In this document: in pieces, positions 30,187 to 37,814 of the stretch
How the letters are laid out: each line of letters begins with the position of its first letter
How positions within the stretch are numbered: the first letter of the stretch is position 1
DNA from: Nocardioides sp. PD653-B2
GTDB taxonomy: Bacteria > Actinomycetota > Actinomycetes > Propionibacteriales > Nocardioidaceae
NCBI RefSeq assembly: GCF_002117935.1
Contig: NZ_BDJE01000044.1
Coordinates: forward strand, 1 to 40,545
Reading direction: 5' to 3'
DNA: 40,545 nt
Position numbers and translations under genes: made by a program
The notes under the pieces: model-generated
What the model saw: the letters and a program-made list of their open reading frames with translations, nothing else
What the model was told of the DNA's origin: nothing
Databases searched by the model: none

Positions 30187-32478
30187 ATGGATCCGAGCAC
30201 GCCCGCCAAGGCCGTCAAGAAGGCCGTCAAGTCCACCGTCGAAGGTGCCGCAGCGCGCGTGGCCGAGAGACTCGCCGAGCTGGACCGGCCGGACATCCCG
30301 GGGACCCCGGGGTCGGGCACCCCGACGGTGAAGGAGCCGACCAGGCCGGTCGAGCCCCTTCCCCCGAAGCCCGACCAGGCCGGCCCTGAGCGCCGTACCG
30401 CGACCGGTGCCCCGACCGACGCGCCGGCCGAGGCCGTGTCCGCCCAGGGACGTTTCCTCACCACCTCCCAGGGCGTGCGGCTGCGCGACTCCGACCACTC
30501 GCTCAAGGCCGGCGAGCGCGGCCCGACCCTGCTCCAGGACCATCACCTGCGCGAGAAGATCACGCACTTCGACCACGAGCGGATCCCCGAGCGCGTGGTC
30601 CACGCCCGCGGGGCCGGTGCCCACGGCACGTTCATCGGCTACGGCAACGCGCGGTCGGTGAGCAAGGCGGGCTTCCTCGCCAAGGACGTCGAGACCCCCG
30701 TGTTCGTGCGGTTCTCGACGGTCCTCGGGTCGCGCGGCTCCGCCGACACCGTGCGCGACACCCGCGGCTTCGCGACGAAGTTCTACACCGACGAGGGCAC
30801 CTTCGACCTGGTCGGCAACAACATCCCCGTCTTCTTCATCCAGGACGGCATCAAGTTCCCTGACGTGATCCACGCGGGCAAGCCGCACCCGGACCGGGAG
30901 ATCCCGCAGGCGCAGAGCGCCCACGACACGTTCTGGGACTTCGTGTCCCTGCACACCGAGGCCCAGCACCACACGATCTGGAACATGTCCGACCGGGGCA
31001 TCCCGCGCTCCTACCGGACCATGGAGGGCTTCGGCGTCCACACGTTCCGGTGCGTGAACGCGGCCGGTGAGACCTCGCTGGTCAAGTTCCACTGGAAGCC
31101 GAAGCTCGGCGTCCACTCCCTCACCTGGGAGGAGGCCCAGCTGCTCGCCGGCATGGACCCCGACTTCCACCGTCGCGACCTCTACGACGCGATCGAGTCC
31201 GGCGCCTTCCCGCAGTGGGAGCTCGGCGTGCAGGTCTTCGAGGACAACCCCGAGGAGCTGTTCGCCGGCATCGACCTCCTCGACCCGACCAAGCTCGTGC
31301 CGGAGGAGCTCGCGCCGGTCCAGCCGATCGGCCTCCTGACGCTGACCCACAACCCGACGAACTTCTTCGCCGAGACCGAGCAGGTCGCCTTCCACGTCGG
31401 CCACCTGGTGCCCGGCATCGACATCACCAACGACCCGCTGCTCCAGGCCCGGCTCTTCTCCTACGTCGACACCCAGCTGACCCGGCTGGGCGGCCCGAAC
31501 TTCTCCCAGATCCCGATCAACCGGCCGCACGCCCCGGTCAACGACATGCTCCGAGACGGCTTGCACCAGAGCGCCGTGCACGGCGGGGTGGCGCCGTACA
31601 AGCCGAACTCGCTGGACGGCGGCTGCCCGTTCTTCGCGGGCGGTGCCAAGGACGGTGCGTTCGTCGACGTCCCGGCGCGCGTCGCCGAGGCGGTGAAGGT
31701 CCGGGCCAACCCGGCGTCGTACGACGACCACTACAGCCAGACGCGCCAGTTCTGGCTCAGCATGACCGCGGTCGAGAAGGAGCACATCGTGCTCGCCTAC
31801 ACCTTCGAGCTCGCCAAGTGTTTCGAGCAGGCGGTCAAGGAGCGCCAGCTCCTGGCGCTGGCGAACATCGACCCGGACCTCTGCGCCCAGGTCGCGGCCG
31901 GGCTGGGGCTGCCCGCGCCCGAGGCGACCGAGGAGCTGGTCGACCTCGACCCCAGCCCCGCGCTGTCCCAGGTGGGCGAGACCTGGCCGACCGACGGCCG
32001 GATGGTCGCGATCGTGGTCGACCCCGCCGGTGACCTCGCCGGGGTCGGCGACGTGGTGGCCGCGGTGACCGCCGCCGGCATGGTGCCGCTCGTGGTCGCG
32101 CCGCACGGCGGGAAGCTGCCCGACGGCACGCCGGTGCAGCGCACGTTCGGTGCGACCCGGTCCGTGGAGTTCGACGCGGTGCTGGTCGCGGGCAGCCCGG
32201 CCCCGGCGCCCGACGCGATCGCCGCCCGGGACAGCAAGGCCGGCGAGGACGGCGCCCCGGTGCTCGACCCGCGCGTGGTCCTGCTGCTCCAGGAGAGCTT
32301 CCGGCACGCGAAGGCCATCGGCGCCTGGGGCGCGGGAGTCACCGCGCTCGAGACCGCCGGCGTCGACGACGCACCGGGGGTCCTCACCGGGGCCGACGGC
32401 GCGTCGGTCTTCGCCGAGCTCCACGCAGCGATGGGCGCGCACCGCGTCTGGGAGCGGTTCGTGACGGTGCTGAGCTGA
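30187..32478 (+). CDS. katE: Large-subunit (HPII-type) catalase
   Basis: The 763-residue monofunctional haem catalase converts H2O2 to water and O2. The N-terminal extension (1-85) is Lys/Ala- then Pro-rich. Active-site residues are His139 (RVVHARGAGAHG), Asn212 (LVGNNIPVF) and the proximal haem ligand Tyr426 (ARLFSYVDTQ), with the same spacings as E. coli HPII. Residues about 610-763 form the flavodoxin/DJ-1-like C-terminal domain typical of large catalases. The ATG at 30187 has an AGGAGG site. It is followed after 11 nt by a small catalase-like gene. Confidence 0.94.
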   Translation: MDPSTPAKAVKKAVKSTVEGAAARVAERLAELDRPDIPGTPGSGTPTVKEPTRPVEPLPPKPDQAGPERRTATGAPTDAPAEAVSAQGRFLTTSQGVRLRDSDHSLKAGERGPTLLQDHHLREKITHFDHERIPERVVHARGAGAHGTFIGYGNARSVSKAGFLAKDVETPVFVRFSTVLGSRGSADTVRDTRGFATKFYTDEGTFDLVGNNIPVFFIQDGIKFPDVIHAGKPHPDREIPQAQSAHDTFWDFVSLHTEAQHHTIWNMSDRGIPRSYRTMEGFGVHTFRCVNAAGETSLVKFHWKPKLGVHSLTWEEAQLLAGMDPDFHRRDLYDAIESGAFPQWELGVQVFEDNPEELFAGIDLLDPTKLVPEELAPVQPIGLLTLTHNPTNFFAETEQVAFHVGHLVPGIDITNDPLLQARLFSYVDTQLTRLGGPNFSQIPINRPHAPVNDMLRDGLHQSAVHGGVAPYKPNSLDGGCPFFAGGAKDGAFVDVPARVAEAVKVRANPASYDDHYSQTRQFWLSMTAVEKEHIVLAYTFELAKCFEQAVKERQLLALANIDPDLCAQVAAGLGLPAPEATEELVDLDPSPALSQVGETWPTDGRMVAIVVDPAGDLAGVGDVVAAVTAAGMVPLVVAPHGGKLPDGTPVQRTFGATRSVEFDAVLVAGSPAPAPDAIAARDSKAGEDGAPVLDPRVVLLLQESFRHAKAIGAWGAGVTALETAGVDDAPGVLTGADGASVFAELHAAMGAHRVWERFVTVLS

Positions 32479-32489
32479 GGCGCGACGTC

Positions 32490-33098
32490 GTGGCCTCCGC
32501 CGGCGGTGCGCTGCTGGCGGGGGGCACGCGTGCGCTCGCGAGAGTGCGCCCGGCGCGCAAGCCCCTCCACCCGCGGGGCGTCGTCCTGCGGGCCCGGGTC
32601 TACCGCCACGGGTCCGCGGTGCCGACCGGGGTCCCGTGGCTCGACGAGCCGGGCAAGGACGACGTGGTGGTGCGGCTCTCGCGGGCCGTCGGCCTGCCGG
32701 CGCGGCTCCCGGACATCCACGGGCTGGCCCTCCGGACCGGGTCCGGCGACCTGCTCTTCGCGTCCACCGGGTGGGGCCGCGTCACCCGCTTCGTGCTGAC
32801 CGCGAGCCGCGATCCGCGGGGGCGGCCGATGACCACGCTGCTGCCGTACCGCACCGAGAGCGGCGCGGTGCTGCTCGGGGCCCGGTCGGTGGGAGCCGAG
32901 ACCTACGAGCTCGCCTGGGCGCACCGTGCCGGCGACTGGCAGCCCTTCGCGGTGCTGCGGGTCACCACCGAGCGCGCCCCCGACCAGTCCATCTCGTTCG
33001 ACCCCGTCCGCCACCCGGTGGACGGGCTGGAGCAGTACCCGAGCGTGGTGCGGCTCCGTGAGCCGTCCTACGCCCAGGCCCGTCGGTCACGTCACTGA
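32490..33098 (+). CDS. Small catalase-like protein of unknown function
   Basis: I do not know a named family for this 202-residue protein. By eye it resembles the catalase core: PLHPRGV (His27) aligns with VVHARGA of KatE, and VVVRLSRAVG with DIHGLALRT aligns with VFVRFSTVLG and DTRGFATKF. The His-to-Arg distance is 35 residues here against 36 in KatE. The distal Asn segment (VGNN) is replaced by FASTG and no proximal Tyr motif is clear. The tail has FDPVRHPVDGLEQYPSVVRLR. It may bind haem or a related ligand without being a true catalase. The GTG at 32490 makes it the second gene of the katE operon. Confidence 0.65.
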   Translation: MASAGGALLAGGTRALARVRPARKPLHPRGVVLRARVYRHGSAVPTGVPWLDEPGKDDVVVRLSRAVGLPARLPDIHGLALRTGSGDLLFASTGWGRVTRFVLTASRDPRGRPMTTLLPYRTESGAVLLGARSVGAETYELAWAHRAGDWQPFAVLRVTTERAPDQSISFDPVRHPVDGLEQYPSVVRLREPSYAQARRSRH

Positions 33099-33123
33099 CG
33101 GTGCCGCAACAGGAGGAGGACCC

Positions 33124-33468
33124 ATGTCCACGGACGCCATCGTGATGCTCAAGGACGACCACAAGAAGATCCTGCGCACGTTCAAGGACTTCGAGGAGGC
33201 GGGCGACAACGCCCTGAAGACCAAGGGCGACCTCGTCGACCGGATGATCGAGCTCCTCACGGTGCACACCTACCTCGAGAACGAGGTCATGTACCCGCGG
33301 GTGCGCGAGCTCGTCCCGGACCTGGAGGACGACGTCCTCGAGTCCTACGAGGAGCACCACGTCGCCGACGTCCTGGTGATGGAGCTGGCCGCGGCTGAGA
33401 AGAAGGCACCGCGCCGGCCGTCCCAGCCCAGTGCCCTGAAGAAGACGATCGACGCGGTCATCTCCTGA
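33124..33468 (+). CDS. Hemerythrin-domain protein, internally shortened
   Basis: The 114-residue protein begins as a normal HHE hemerythrin: His13 (KDDHKKI), His48 and Glu52 (TVHTYLENEVMYPRV) and His78/His79 (YEEHHVADVL). Its end, APRRPSQPSALKKTIDAVIS, matches the C-terminus I know from about 170-residue actinobacterial relatives. The expected middle part, including the HhxEEE helix that completes the di-iron site, is missing at residues 88-95. The frame is open, so this looks like an in-frame deletion of some 55-65 codons. Oxygen or NO binding at a full di-iron centre is doubtful. A strong AGGAGGAGG site precedes the ATG. Confidence 0.75.
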   Translation: MSTDAIVMLKDDHKKILRTFKDFEEAGDNALKTKGDLVDRMIELLTVHTYLENEVMYPRVRELVPDLEDDVLESYEEHHVADVLVMELAAAEKKAPRRPSQPSALKKTIDAVIS

Positions 33469-33477
33469 CCCGCGAAG

Positions 33478-33520
33478 GCCCCGGGAGCCGCTCTCCTGCG
33501 TAAGGGCGTGGTCCCGGGGC
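33478..33520. terminator. Bidirectional terminator hairpin between hemerythrin and Hsp20 genes
   Basis: GCCCCGGGA (33478-33486) pairs exactly with TCCCGGGGC (33512-33520) around a 25-nt loop, between two convergent stop codons (33468 and 33533). A second weaker pairing, GAGCCG with CGGCTC, lies in the same stretch. Confidence 0.65.
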
Positions 33521-33532
33521 TCTCGGCTCGGG

Positions 33533-33973
33533 TCAGGCGGTGATCGCGGCGGTGTCCTCGTGGCGCTCGCCCGCCGGGTCGACGGCGATCGCGATCTTGC
33601 GGGGCTTGGCCTTCTCTGCGACCGGCACGACCAGCCGCAGCACGCCGTCGGCGTAGCCGGCCTCGATGTGCTCGAGGTCCAGGTTGTCGCCGAGCACCAG
33701 CTGGCGGCTGAACACCCCGCGCGGTCGCTCGGAGGCCAGTGCCTCCCAGTCGCCGTTGCGGGCCACCCGCTCGGCCCGGACGGTCAGCACGTTGCGCTCC
33801 ACGTCGAGGTCGATGCACTCGCGGGCCACGCCGGGGAGGTCGAACTCGATGACGAACCGGTCACCTTCACGCCACGCGTCCATCGGCATCACGGCCGGGC
33901 GGTTGGTGGTGCCCAGGACCTGCTGGGCCAGGCGGTCGAGGTCACGGAACGGGTCGGTTGTACGAAGCAGCAT
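33533..33973 (-). CDS. Hsp20/alpha-crystallin family small heat-shock protein
   Basis: The 146-residue chaperone has an N-terminal arm (MLLRTTDPFRDLDRLAQQVL) and an alpha-crystallin domain from about residue 30 to 130. The domain includes FVIEFDLPGVARECIDLDVE and the GVLRLVVPVAE strand. It holds unfolding proteins in an ATP-independent way. The ATG at 33973 is set by an AGGAGGA site 6 nt before it. It is divergent from a MerR-family gene, with an AT-rich inverted repeat between, so heat- or stress-dependent repression by that protein is likely. Confidence 0.9.
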   Translation of the reverse strand: MLLRTTDPFRDLDRLAQQVLGTTNRPAVMPMDAWREGDRFVIEFDLPGVARECIDLDVERNVLTVRAERVARNGDWEALASERPRGVFSRQLVLGDNLDLEHIEAGYADGVLRLVVPVAEKAKPRKIAIAVDPAGERHEDTAAITA

Positions 33974-34024
33974 CACATGTCCTCCTGGTTCTCGTGTCAC
34001 GGGCGGGTGCGCCCTAGACCTGTA

Positions 34025-34052
34025 TTGACGGTTATAGGTTTTATATAGTCAA
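34025..34052. promoter_or_regulatory. AT-rich promoter/operator between hsp20 and MerR genes
   Basis: TTGAC (34025-34029) and GTCAA (34048-34052) form an inverted repeat around 18 AT-rich nt that contain two CTATA repeats on the minus strand. For the MerR gene, TATAGT (34044-34049) lies 6 nt before the ATG. For hsp20, TTGACT and CAATAC are 19 nt apart on the minus strand, the long spacer typical of MerR-controlled promoters. Confidence 0.55.
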
Positions 34053-34055
34053 CGC

Positions 34056-34370
34056 ATGAGTCGAAGTCAAGACGAGAATCGCAGCCGGCACCGGGGGGTG
34101 TTCGCGATCTCGGTGGCCGCCGCGATGGTGTCCATGGAGATCCAGAACCTCCGCGTGTACGAGCGCCGGGGTCTCGTCGATCCCGAGCGCACGCCGGGAG
34201 GGTCTCGGCTCTACAGCCCCCACGACATCGATCGCCTGCACCGAATCCGTGAGCTCCTCGCCGACGGTCTCAACCTGGCCGGCATCGCCCACGTGATGCG
34301 GCTCGAGGACCGGGTCCGGGTGCTGGAGGACCAGCTCCGCCGTCGCGACGCCGTCCCTCGGCGGCGCTAG
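34056..34370 (+). CDS. MerR family regulator, HspR-like
   Basis: The 104-residue protein has a single MerR winged helix-turn-helix (about 14-80) with the HspR-like pattern VFAISVAAAMVSMEIQNLR, YERRGLVDPERTPGGSRLYS and the DIDRLHRIRELLADGLNLAGI helix. A short coiled segment (EDRVRVLEDQLRRRD) likely dimerises it. It lacks a metal- or drug-binding domain. Together with the divergent hsp20 gene this suggests a heat-shock repressor. It has no Shine-Dalgarno, and its ATG follows TATAGT by 6 nt. Confidence 0.87.
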   Translation: MSRSQDENRSRHRGVFAISVAAAMVSMEIQNLRVYERRGLVDPERTPGGSRLYSPHDIDRLHRIRELLADGLNLAGIAHVMRLEDRVRVLEDQLRRRDAVPRRR

Positions 34371-34397
34371 TCGTCGTGGGTGTCTCCGACGGCTGGC

Positions 34398-34403
34398 TAG
34401 GCT
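34398..34403 (+). promoter_or_regulatory. Leaderless-type -10 box of second LuxR regulator
   Basis: TAGGCT lies 6 nt before the ATG at 34410, with no ribosome site between. Confidence 0.35.
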
Positions 34404-34409
34404 CCCGCC

Positions 34410-35060
34410 ATGGCTGACTCCACGAGACCGATCCGTGTCGCCATCAACGACGACTACGAGATCGTCGTGACCGGCACGGCGGCCGCACTCGCGCCGTACG
34501 CCGATCGGATCGAGGTCGTCGAGCTCGACTCGAACGAGCCGACGGTGAGCGACGTCGACATCGTCCTCTACGACACGTTCGGGCAGGACCAGGGTCCCGA
34601 CATCGACGTCGGCAGCCTGTCGCGCACCGGCGAGCCGAAAGTCGTCGTCTTCACCTGGAACGTCCAGCGCGAGCTGGTCGACGGGGCGATCTCGGCCGGC
34701 GCTGCCGGCTACCTCTGGAAGGGCATGCCGGCGCACGACATGGTGGCGGCGCTCGAGAGGATCCACGCGGGGACGACGGTCACGCCGTCCGACGACGTGC
34801 GACCCAGCCTCGACGTGGGCGCGTGGCCCGGTCAGGAGTTCGGGCTCTCGGCACGCGAGGCCGAGGTCGTCGCGCTCCTCACCCAGGGGCTCACCAACCA
34901 GGAGATCGCCGACAAGGTCTACCTGAGCATCAACTCGGTGAAGACCTACCTCCGTACGGCCTACCGGAAGATGGGCGTCAGCCGACGCTCCCAGGCGGTC
35001 GCGTGGGGGCTCAACCACGGGCTGGCGCCCGATCACGTCCGCACGTTCCGTACCGGCTGA
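34410..35060 (+). CDS. LuxR-type response regulator (LYDTFG paralogue 2)
   Basis: The 216-residue protein is a clear paralogue of the regulator at 29403-30056. It shares the VDIVLYDTFG segment of the receiver-like domain and a nearly identical recognition helix (YLSINSVKTYLRTAYRKMG). Its acidic pair is Asp-Asp (INDDYEIV), closer to a canonical receiver than paralogue 1. A Lys is present in GYLWKGM. The two may bind overlapping sites. It lies next to stress genes, with a perfect palindrome in its 3' flank ahead of the next operon. Confidence 0.85.
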   Translation: MADSTRPIRVAINDDYEIVVTGTAAALAPYADRIEVVELDSNEPTVSDVDIVLYDTFGQDQGPDIDVGSLSRTGEPKVVVFTWNVQRELVDGAISAGAAGYLWKGMPAHDMVAALERIHAGTTVTPSDDVRPSLDVGAWPGQEFGLSAREAEVVALLTQGLTNQEIADKVYLSINSVKTYLRTAYRKMGVSRRSQAVAWGLNHGLAPDHVRTFRTG

Positions 35061-35124
35061 GCGAACATCGGCATGGCGGACCCCGGGTCCCACGCTGCGC
35101 AAGGTGGATCCCCGAGGCCCGCCA

Positions 35125-35180
35125 CTACCCGCGTCAGAGGTAGCCACCGCGGCCGGGCCGAAAACCACCCGATCGGGTGG
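35125..35180. promoter_or_regulatory. Two dyads upstream of the small membrane protein
   Basis: CTACC-N9-GGTAG lies at 35125-35143, and a perfect 16-bp palindrome, CCACCCGATCGGGTGG, at 35165-35180 flanked by AAAA and ACTTT. The second could be a terminator for the LuxR gene or a regulator site for the operon that follows. Position, 72 nt before the next start, slightly favours the latter. Confidence 0.45.
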
Positions 35181-35251
35181 ACTTTCTCGTCCCGACGTCC
35201 TCACGCGGCCCCCGGGCGCATCGCCCGCCGCCGACGGGGTACGGCGCGCAC

Positions 35252-35413
35252 ATGACCGATCCCAGTCGCACCCGCCGCCGCGCCCTCGTCCTCGTCGTCC
35301 TGGGGATCCTCGTCGTGCTCGGCATCCTGCTGCTGGCCGGCGTCCTCCTGGGCGACCAGACCGACCAGGTCGACCCACAGAACGGCGAGGTCGTCACCGG
35401 GTTCCTCCGCTGA
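35252..35413 (+). CDS. Small single-pass membrane protein
   Basis: This 53-residue protein has a basic N-terminus (MTDPSRTRRR), one strongly hydrophobic helix (about residues 11-32) and a short acidic tail. No family is recognised. The ATG at 35252 is preferred over the upstream in-frame start because the added residues would be Pro/Arg-rich and lie over the intergenic palindrome region. It precedes the acyl-CoA dehydrogenase-like gene by 47 nt on the same strand. Confidence 0.6.
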   Translation: MTDPSRTRRRALVLVVLGILVVLGILLLAGVLLGDQTDQVDPQNGEVVTGFLR

Positions 35414-35460
35414 CCGACGCCGCGATGCTGGGTCGTGCGCCAACTGGGTACGGCGCAGTC

Positions 35461-36483
35461 ATGCCTCCTCACCGGACCGCGGCCGTGACGCTCGGCCCCG
35501 GCGATCGAGCCGACGCGACGCTGACGGCGCTCGCGGCCGACGCCGACGACGCCCGCGGCGACGTGCCCCGCGCCCTCGAGCTCGCCGTGCGCTGGGGGAC
35601 GAAGCTGTCGGCGCCGGGCCGCGGGCACACCCGGCCGCTCTGGGAGGCGCTCGCGACGCTGGGGGCCGTCGACCTCACCGTGGCCAGGGTCGTCGAGCCG
35701 CACCTCGACGCCCTGGCGATCCTCGACGAGCCCCGCGACGGAGCCTGGGGAGTGTGGGCCGCGGAGACCCCGGGCGCCCGCCTCCGAGCCGAGGCGACGC
35801 CCCACGGCTACGTGCTGAACGGCCGCAAACCCTGGTGTTCCCTCGCCGCCGACCTCTCTCACGCCCTGGTGACCGCCTGGGTCGGGGACGAGCAGCGCCA
35901 GCTGTTCGCGGTCGACCTCCACCAGCCCGGCGTGAGCACGGCCGACGCCCCGTGGGTCGCGCGCGGGCTGGGCACCGTGCGCAGCACGCCCGTCGACTTC
36001 GACGACGTCGTGGCGCGTCCGGTCGGCGAGCCGGAGTGGTACCTGCGCCGCGACGGCTTCGCCTGGGGCGGGATCGGCGTGGCCGCGGTCTGGTACGGCG
36101 GGAGTGTCGGCGTCGCGCGCCGGCTCTGGCGCCAGGCCGCCGAGCGGGAGCTCGACCAGATCGGTCAGCTGCACCTCGGCCGGGTCGACGCCGCACTCAC
36201 CGCGGCCTCGTCCGTGCTGCTGGGCGCGGCCGTCGAGGTCGACGCCGGCCGGGCCGCGGGCGTCGCCGGGGCGCTCGCCGCGCTGCGCGTGCGCCAGGTC
36301 GTCGCCGACGCCGCGGAGACGGTCCTGCTCGCCGCCGACCACGCGCTCGGGCCGGCGCCGCTCACGACGGAGGACGAGCACGCCGGCCGCGTCGCGGACC
36401 TGCGCGTCTACCTCCGTCAGCACCACGCCGAGCGCGACACCGCGGCGCTCGGCCGTCTCGTCAGCGACGTGTCGCCGTGGTGA
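35461..36483 (+). CDS. Acyl-CoA dehydrogenase-like protein
   Basis: The 340-residue protein shows the acyl-CoA dehydrogenase fold: helical N-terminus, a middle domain with WAAETPGARLRAEATPHGYVLNGRKPWCSLA and helical C-terminal domain with GVARRLWRQAAERELDQIGQLHLGRV-type helices. It lacks the usual signature 2 and the FEGTNxI tail with catalytic Glu, so it is divergent and its substrate is not evident. It overlaps the next gene by GTGA, tying it to the PIG-L/methyltransferase and glycosyltransferase genes. A role in oxidising a carrier- or CoA-bound group of a secondary product is possible. Confidence 0.75.
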   Translation: MPPHRTAAVTLGPGDRADATLTALAADADDARGDVPRALELAVRWGTKLSAPGRGHTRPLWEALATLGAVDLTVARVVEPHLDALAILDEPRDGAWGVWAAETPGARLRAEATPHGYVLNGRKPWCSLAADLSHALVTAWVGDEQRQLFAVDLHQPGVSTADAPWVARGLGTVRSTPVDFDDVVARPVGEPEWYLRRDGFAWGGIGVAAVWYGGSVGVARRLWRQAAERELDQIGQLHLGRVDAALTAASSVLLGAAVEVDAGRAAGVAGALAALRVRQVVADAAETVLLAADHALGPAPLTTEDEHAGRVADLRVYLRQHHAERDTAALGRLVSDVSPW

Positions 36484-37814
36484 GCCGCCCGGACTTCACC
36501 CACGACGGCACCGGCACCGCGCCCGAGGCCTGGTCGACCGACGGCCGGTGGGACGACCGGCCGGCGCTGGTGCTCGACGGCGTACGCCGGGTCGTCGTCG
36601 TGGCCGCGCACCCCGACGACGAGTCGCTCGGCGCGGGCGGGCTCCTCGCCACCGCCCACGAGCGCGGGCTCGAGATCGACCTGGTGCTGCTGACCGCGGG
36701 TGAGCTCAGCCACCCGAGGTCGCCGACGCACTCACGGGCCCAGCTCGCCCAGCGGCGCCTCGGCGAGGCGAAGGACGCGCTGGGTGCGGTCGCGCCCGGG
36801 GCCGCGGTCACGATGCTGGCCCTCGGCGACGGCACCGTCGCCGACTCCGAGGCGGCCGTCGCCGCCCGGCTGGTCGACCTGATCGGCGACGGTGAGCTGA
36901 CCCTGCTCGCGGCACCGTGGCGTCACGACGGCCATCCCGACCACGAGGCAGCCGGACGGGCCGCGGCCACCGCGGCCCGGCGTACCGACGCCGCCCTGGT
37001 GGAGTACCCCGTCTGGTGGTGGCACTGGGGCACGCCCGGCGACGCGCCCTGGGCCGCGATCCGCCGCCTCCAGCTCTCCGAGCGGGCTCGGGCCTGCAAG
37101 CACCTGGCGATCGCCGCGCACACGTCCCAGGTGGAGTCGCTCTCGAACGAGCCCGGCGACGAGGTGCTCCTGCACCCCGGCTTCCTGGCCCACTTCCACG
37201 GATCGGCGGAGGTGTACGTCGTGGACGCGCCGAGCGACACCGCCCTCGAGGACCTGCACCGCTCCGACCCGGACCCCTGGGGAGTCGACGACCGGTGGTA
37301 CGAGTCACGCAAGCGCGACCTGACGCTCGCGGCCCTGCCCCGGCCGTCGTACGCCCGCGGCCTCGAGGTCGGCTGCTCGACGGGCGCGCTGGCCGAACGG
37401 CTGGTCGAGCGCTGCCTCGACCTGCTCGCCGTCGACAGCAGCCCGGCGGCCGTCGAGGCTGCCCGGCGCCGGCTCGCCGACCACGCCCACGTCCGGGTCG
37501 ACCTCGTGCAGGTGCCGGACGAGTGGCCGCCGGGTGCCTTCGACCTGGTGGTCGTCTCCGAGGTGGCCTACTTCCTCAGTCCTCGTGAGCTGCGCGACCT
37601 GGTCGAGCGGGTCGAGACATCGCTGGCGCCGGACGGCGTCGTGGTGCTCTGCCACTGGCGGCACCGGGTCGAGGGCTGGGTGCCGGACGCCCGGGCCGTG
37701 CGGGGCGCGTTCACCGCGGACGCCCGGCTCCCCGTGCAGGCGACCTACCGTGACCGGGACGTCGAGATCGTGGTCCTCGCCCGCACCGACGTCCTCCCGA
37801 GGCCGACGAGTTGA
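36480..37814 (+). CDS. Bifunctional PIG-L family deacetylase / SAM-dependent methyltransferase
   Basis: The 444-residue protein joins two enzymes. Residues about 38-250 are a PIG-L (LmbE-like) zinc de-N-acetylase with AHPDDE (43-48) and GHPDH (151-155) metal motifs. Residues about 290-430 are a class I methyltransferase with LEVGCSTGALAERL (295-308) and the VVVSEVAYFLS motif. It would remove an N-acyl group from an amino sugar or similar and methylate the product; order and substrate are unknown. The GTG start overlaps the upstream stop (GTGA) and its stop overlaps the glycosyltransferase start (TTGA). Confidence 0.87.
   Translation: MSRPDFTHDGTGTAPEAWSTDGRWDDRPALVLDGVRRVVVVAAHPDDESLGAGGLLATAHERGLEIDLVLLTAGELSHPRSPTHSRAQLAQRRLGEAKDALGAVAPGAAVTMLALGDGTVADSEAAVAARLVDLIGDGELTLLAAPWRHDGHPDHEAAGRAAATAARRTDAALVEYPVWWWHWGTPGDAPWAAIRRLQLSERARACKHLAIAAHTSQVESLSNEPGDEVLLHPGFLAHFHGSAEVYVVDAPSDTALEDLHRSDPDPWGVDDRWYESRKRDLTLAALPRPSYARGLEVGCSTGALAERLVERCLDLLAVDSSPAAVEAARRRLADHAHVRVDLVQVPDEWPPGAFDLVVVSEVAYFLSPRELRDLVERVETSLAPDGVVVLCHWRHRVEGWVPDARAVRGAFTADARLPVQATYRDRDVEIVVLARTDVLPRPTS

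Noticed and set aside
34025..34052. Classical HAIR operator (CTTGAGT-N7-ACTCAAG) for the HspR-like regulator
   Set aside because: Neither arm is present; the inverted repeat here is TTGAC/GTCAA with an 18-nt spacer.
35237..35242. GGGTAC before the small membrane protein, and GGGTAC at 35446-35451 before the acyl-CoA dehydrogenase-like gene, as SigF-type promoters
   Set aside because: No GGWWT-like element lies 16-17 nt upstream of either, unlike the sites before katE and DUF1206.
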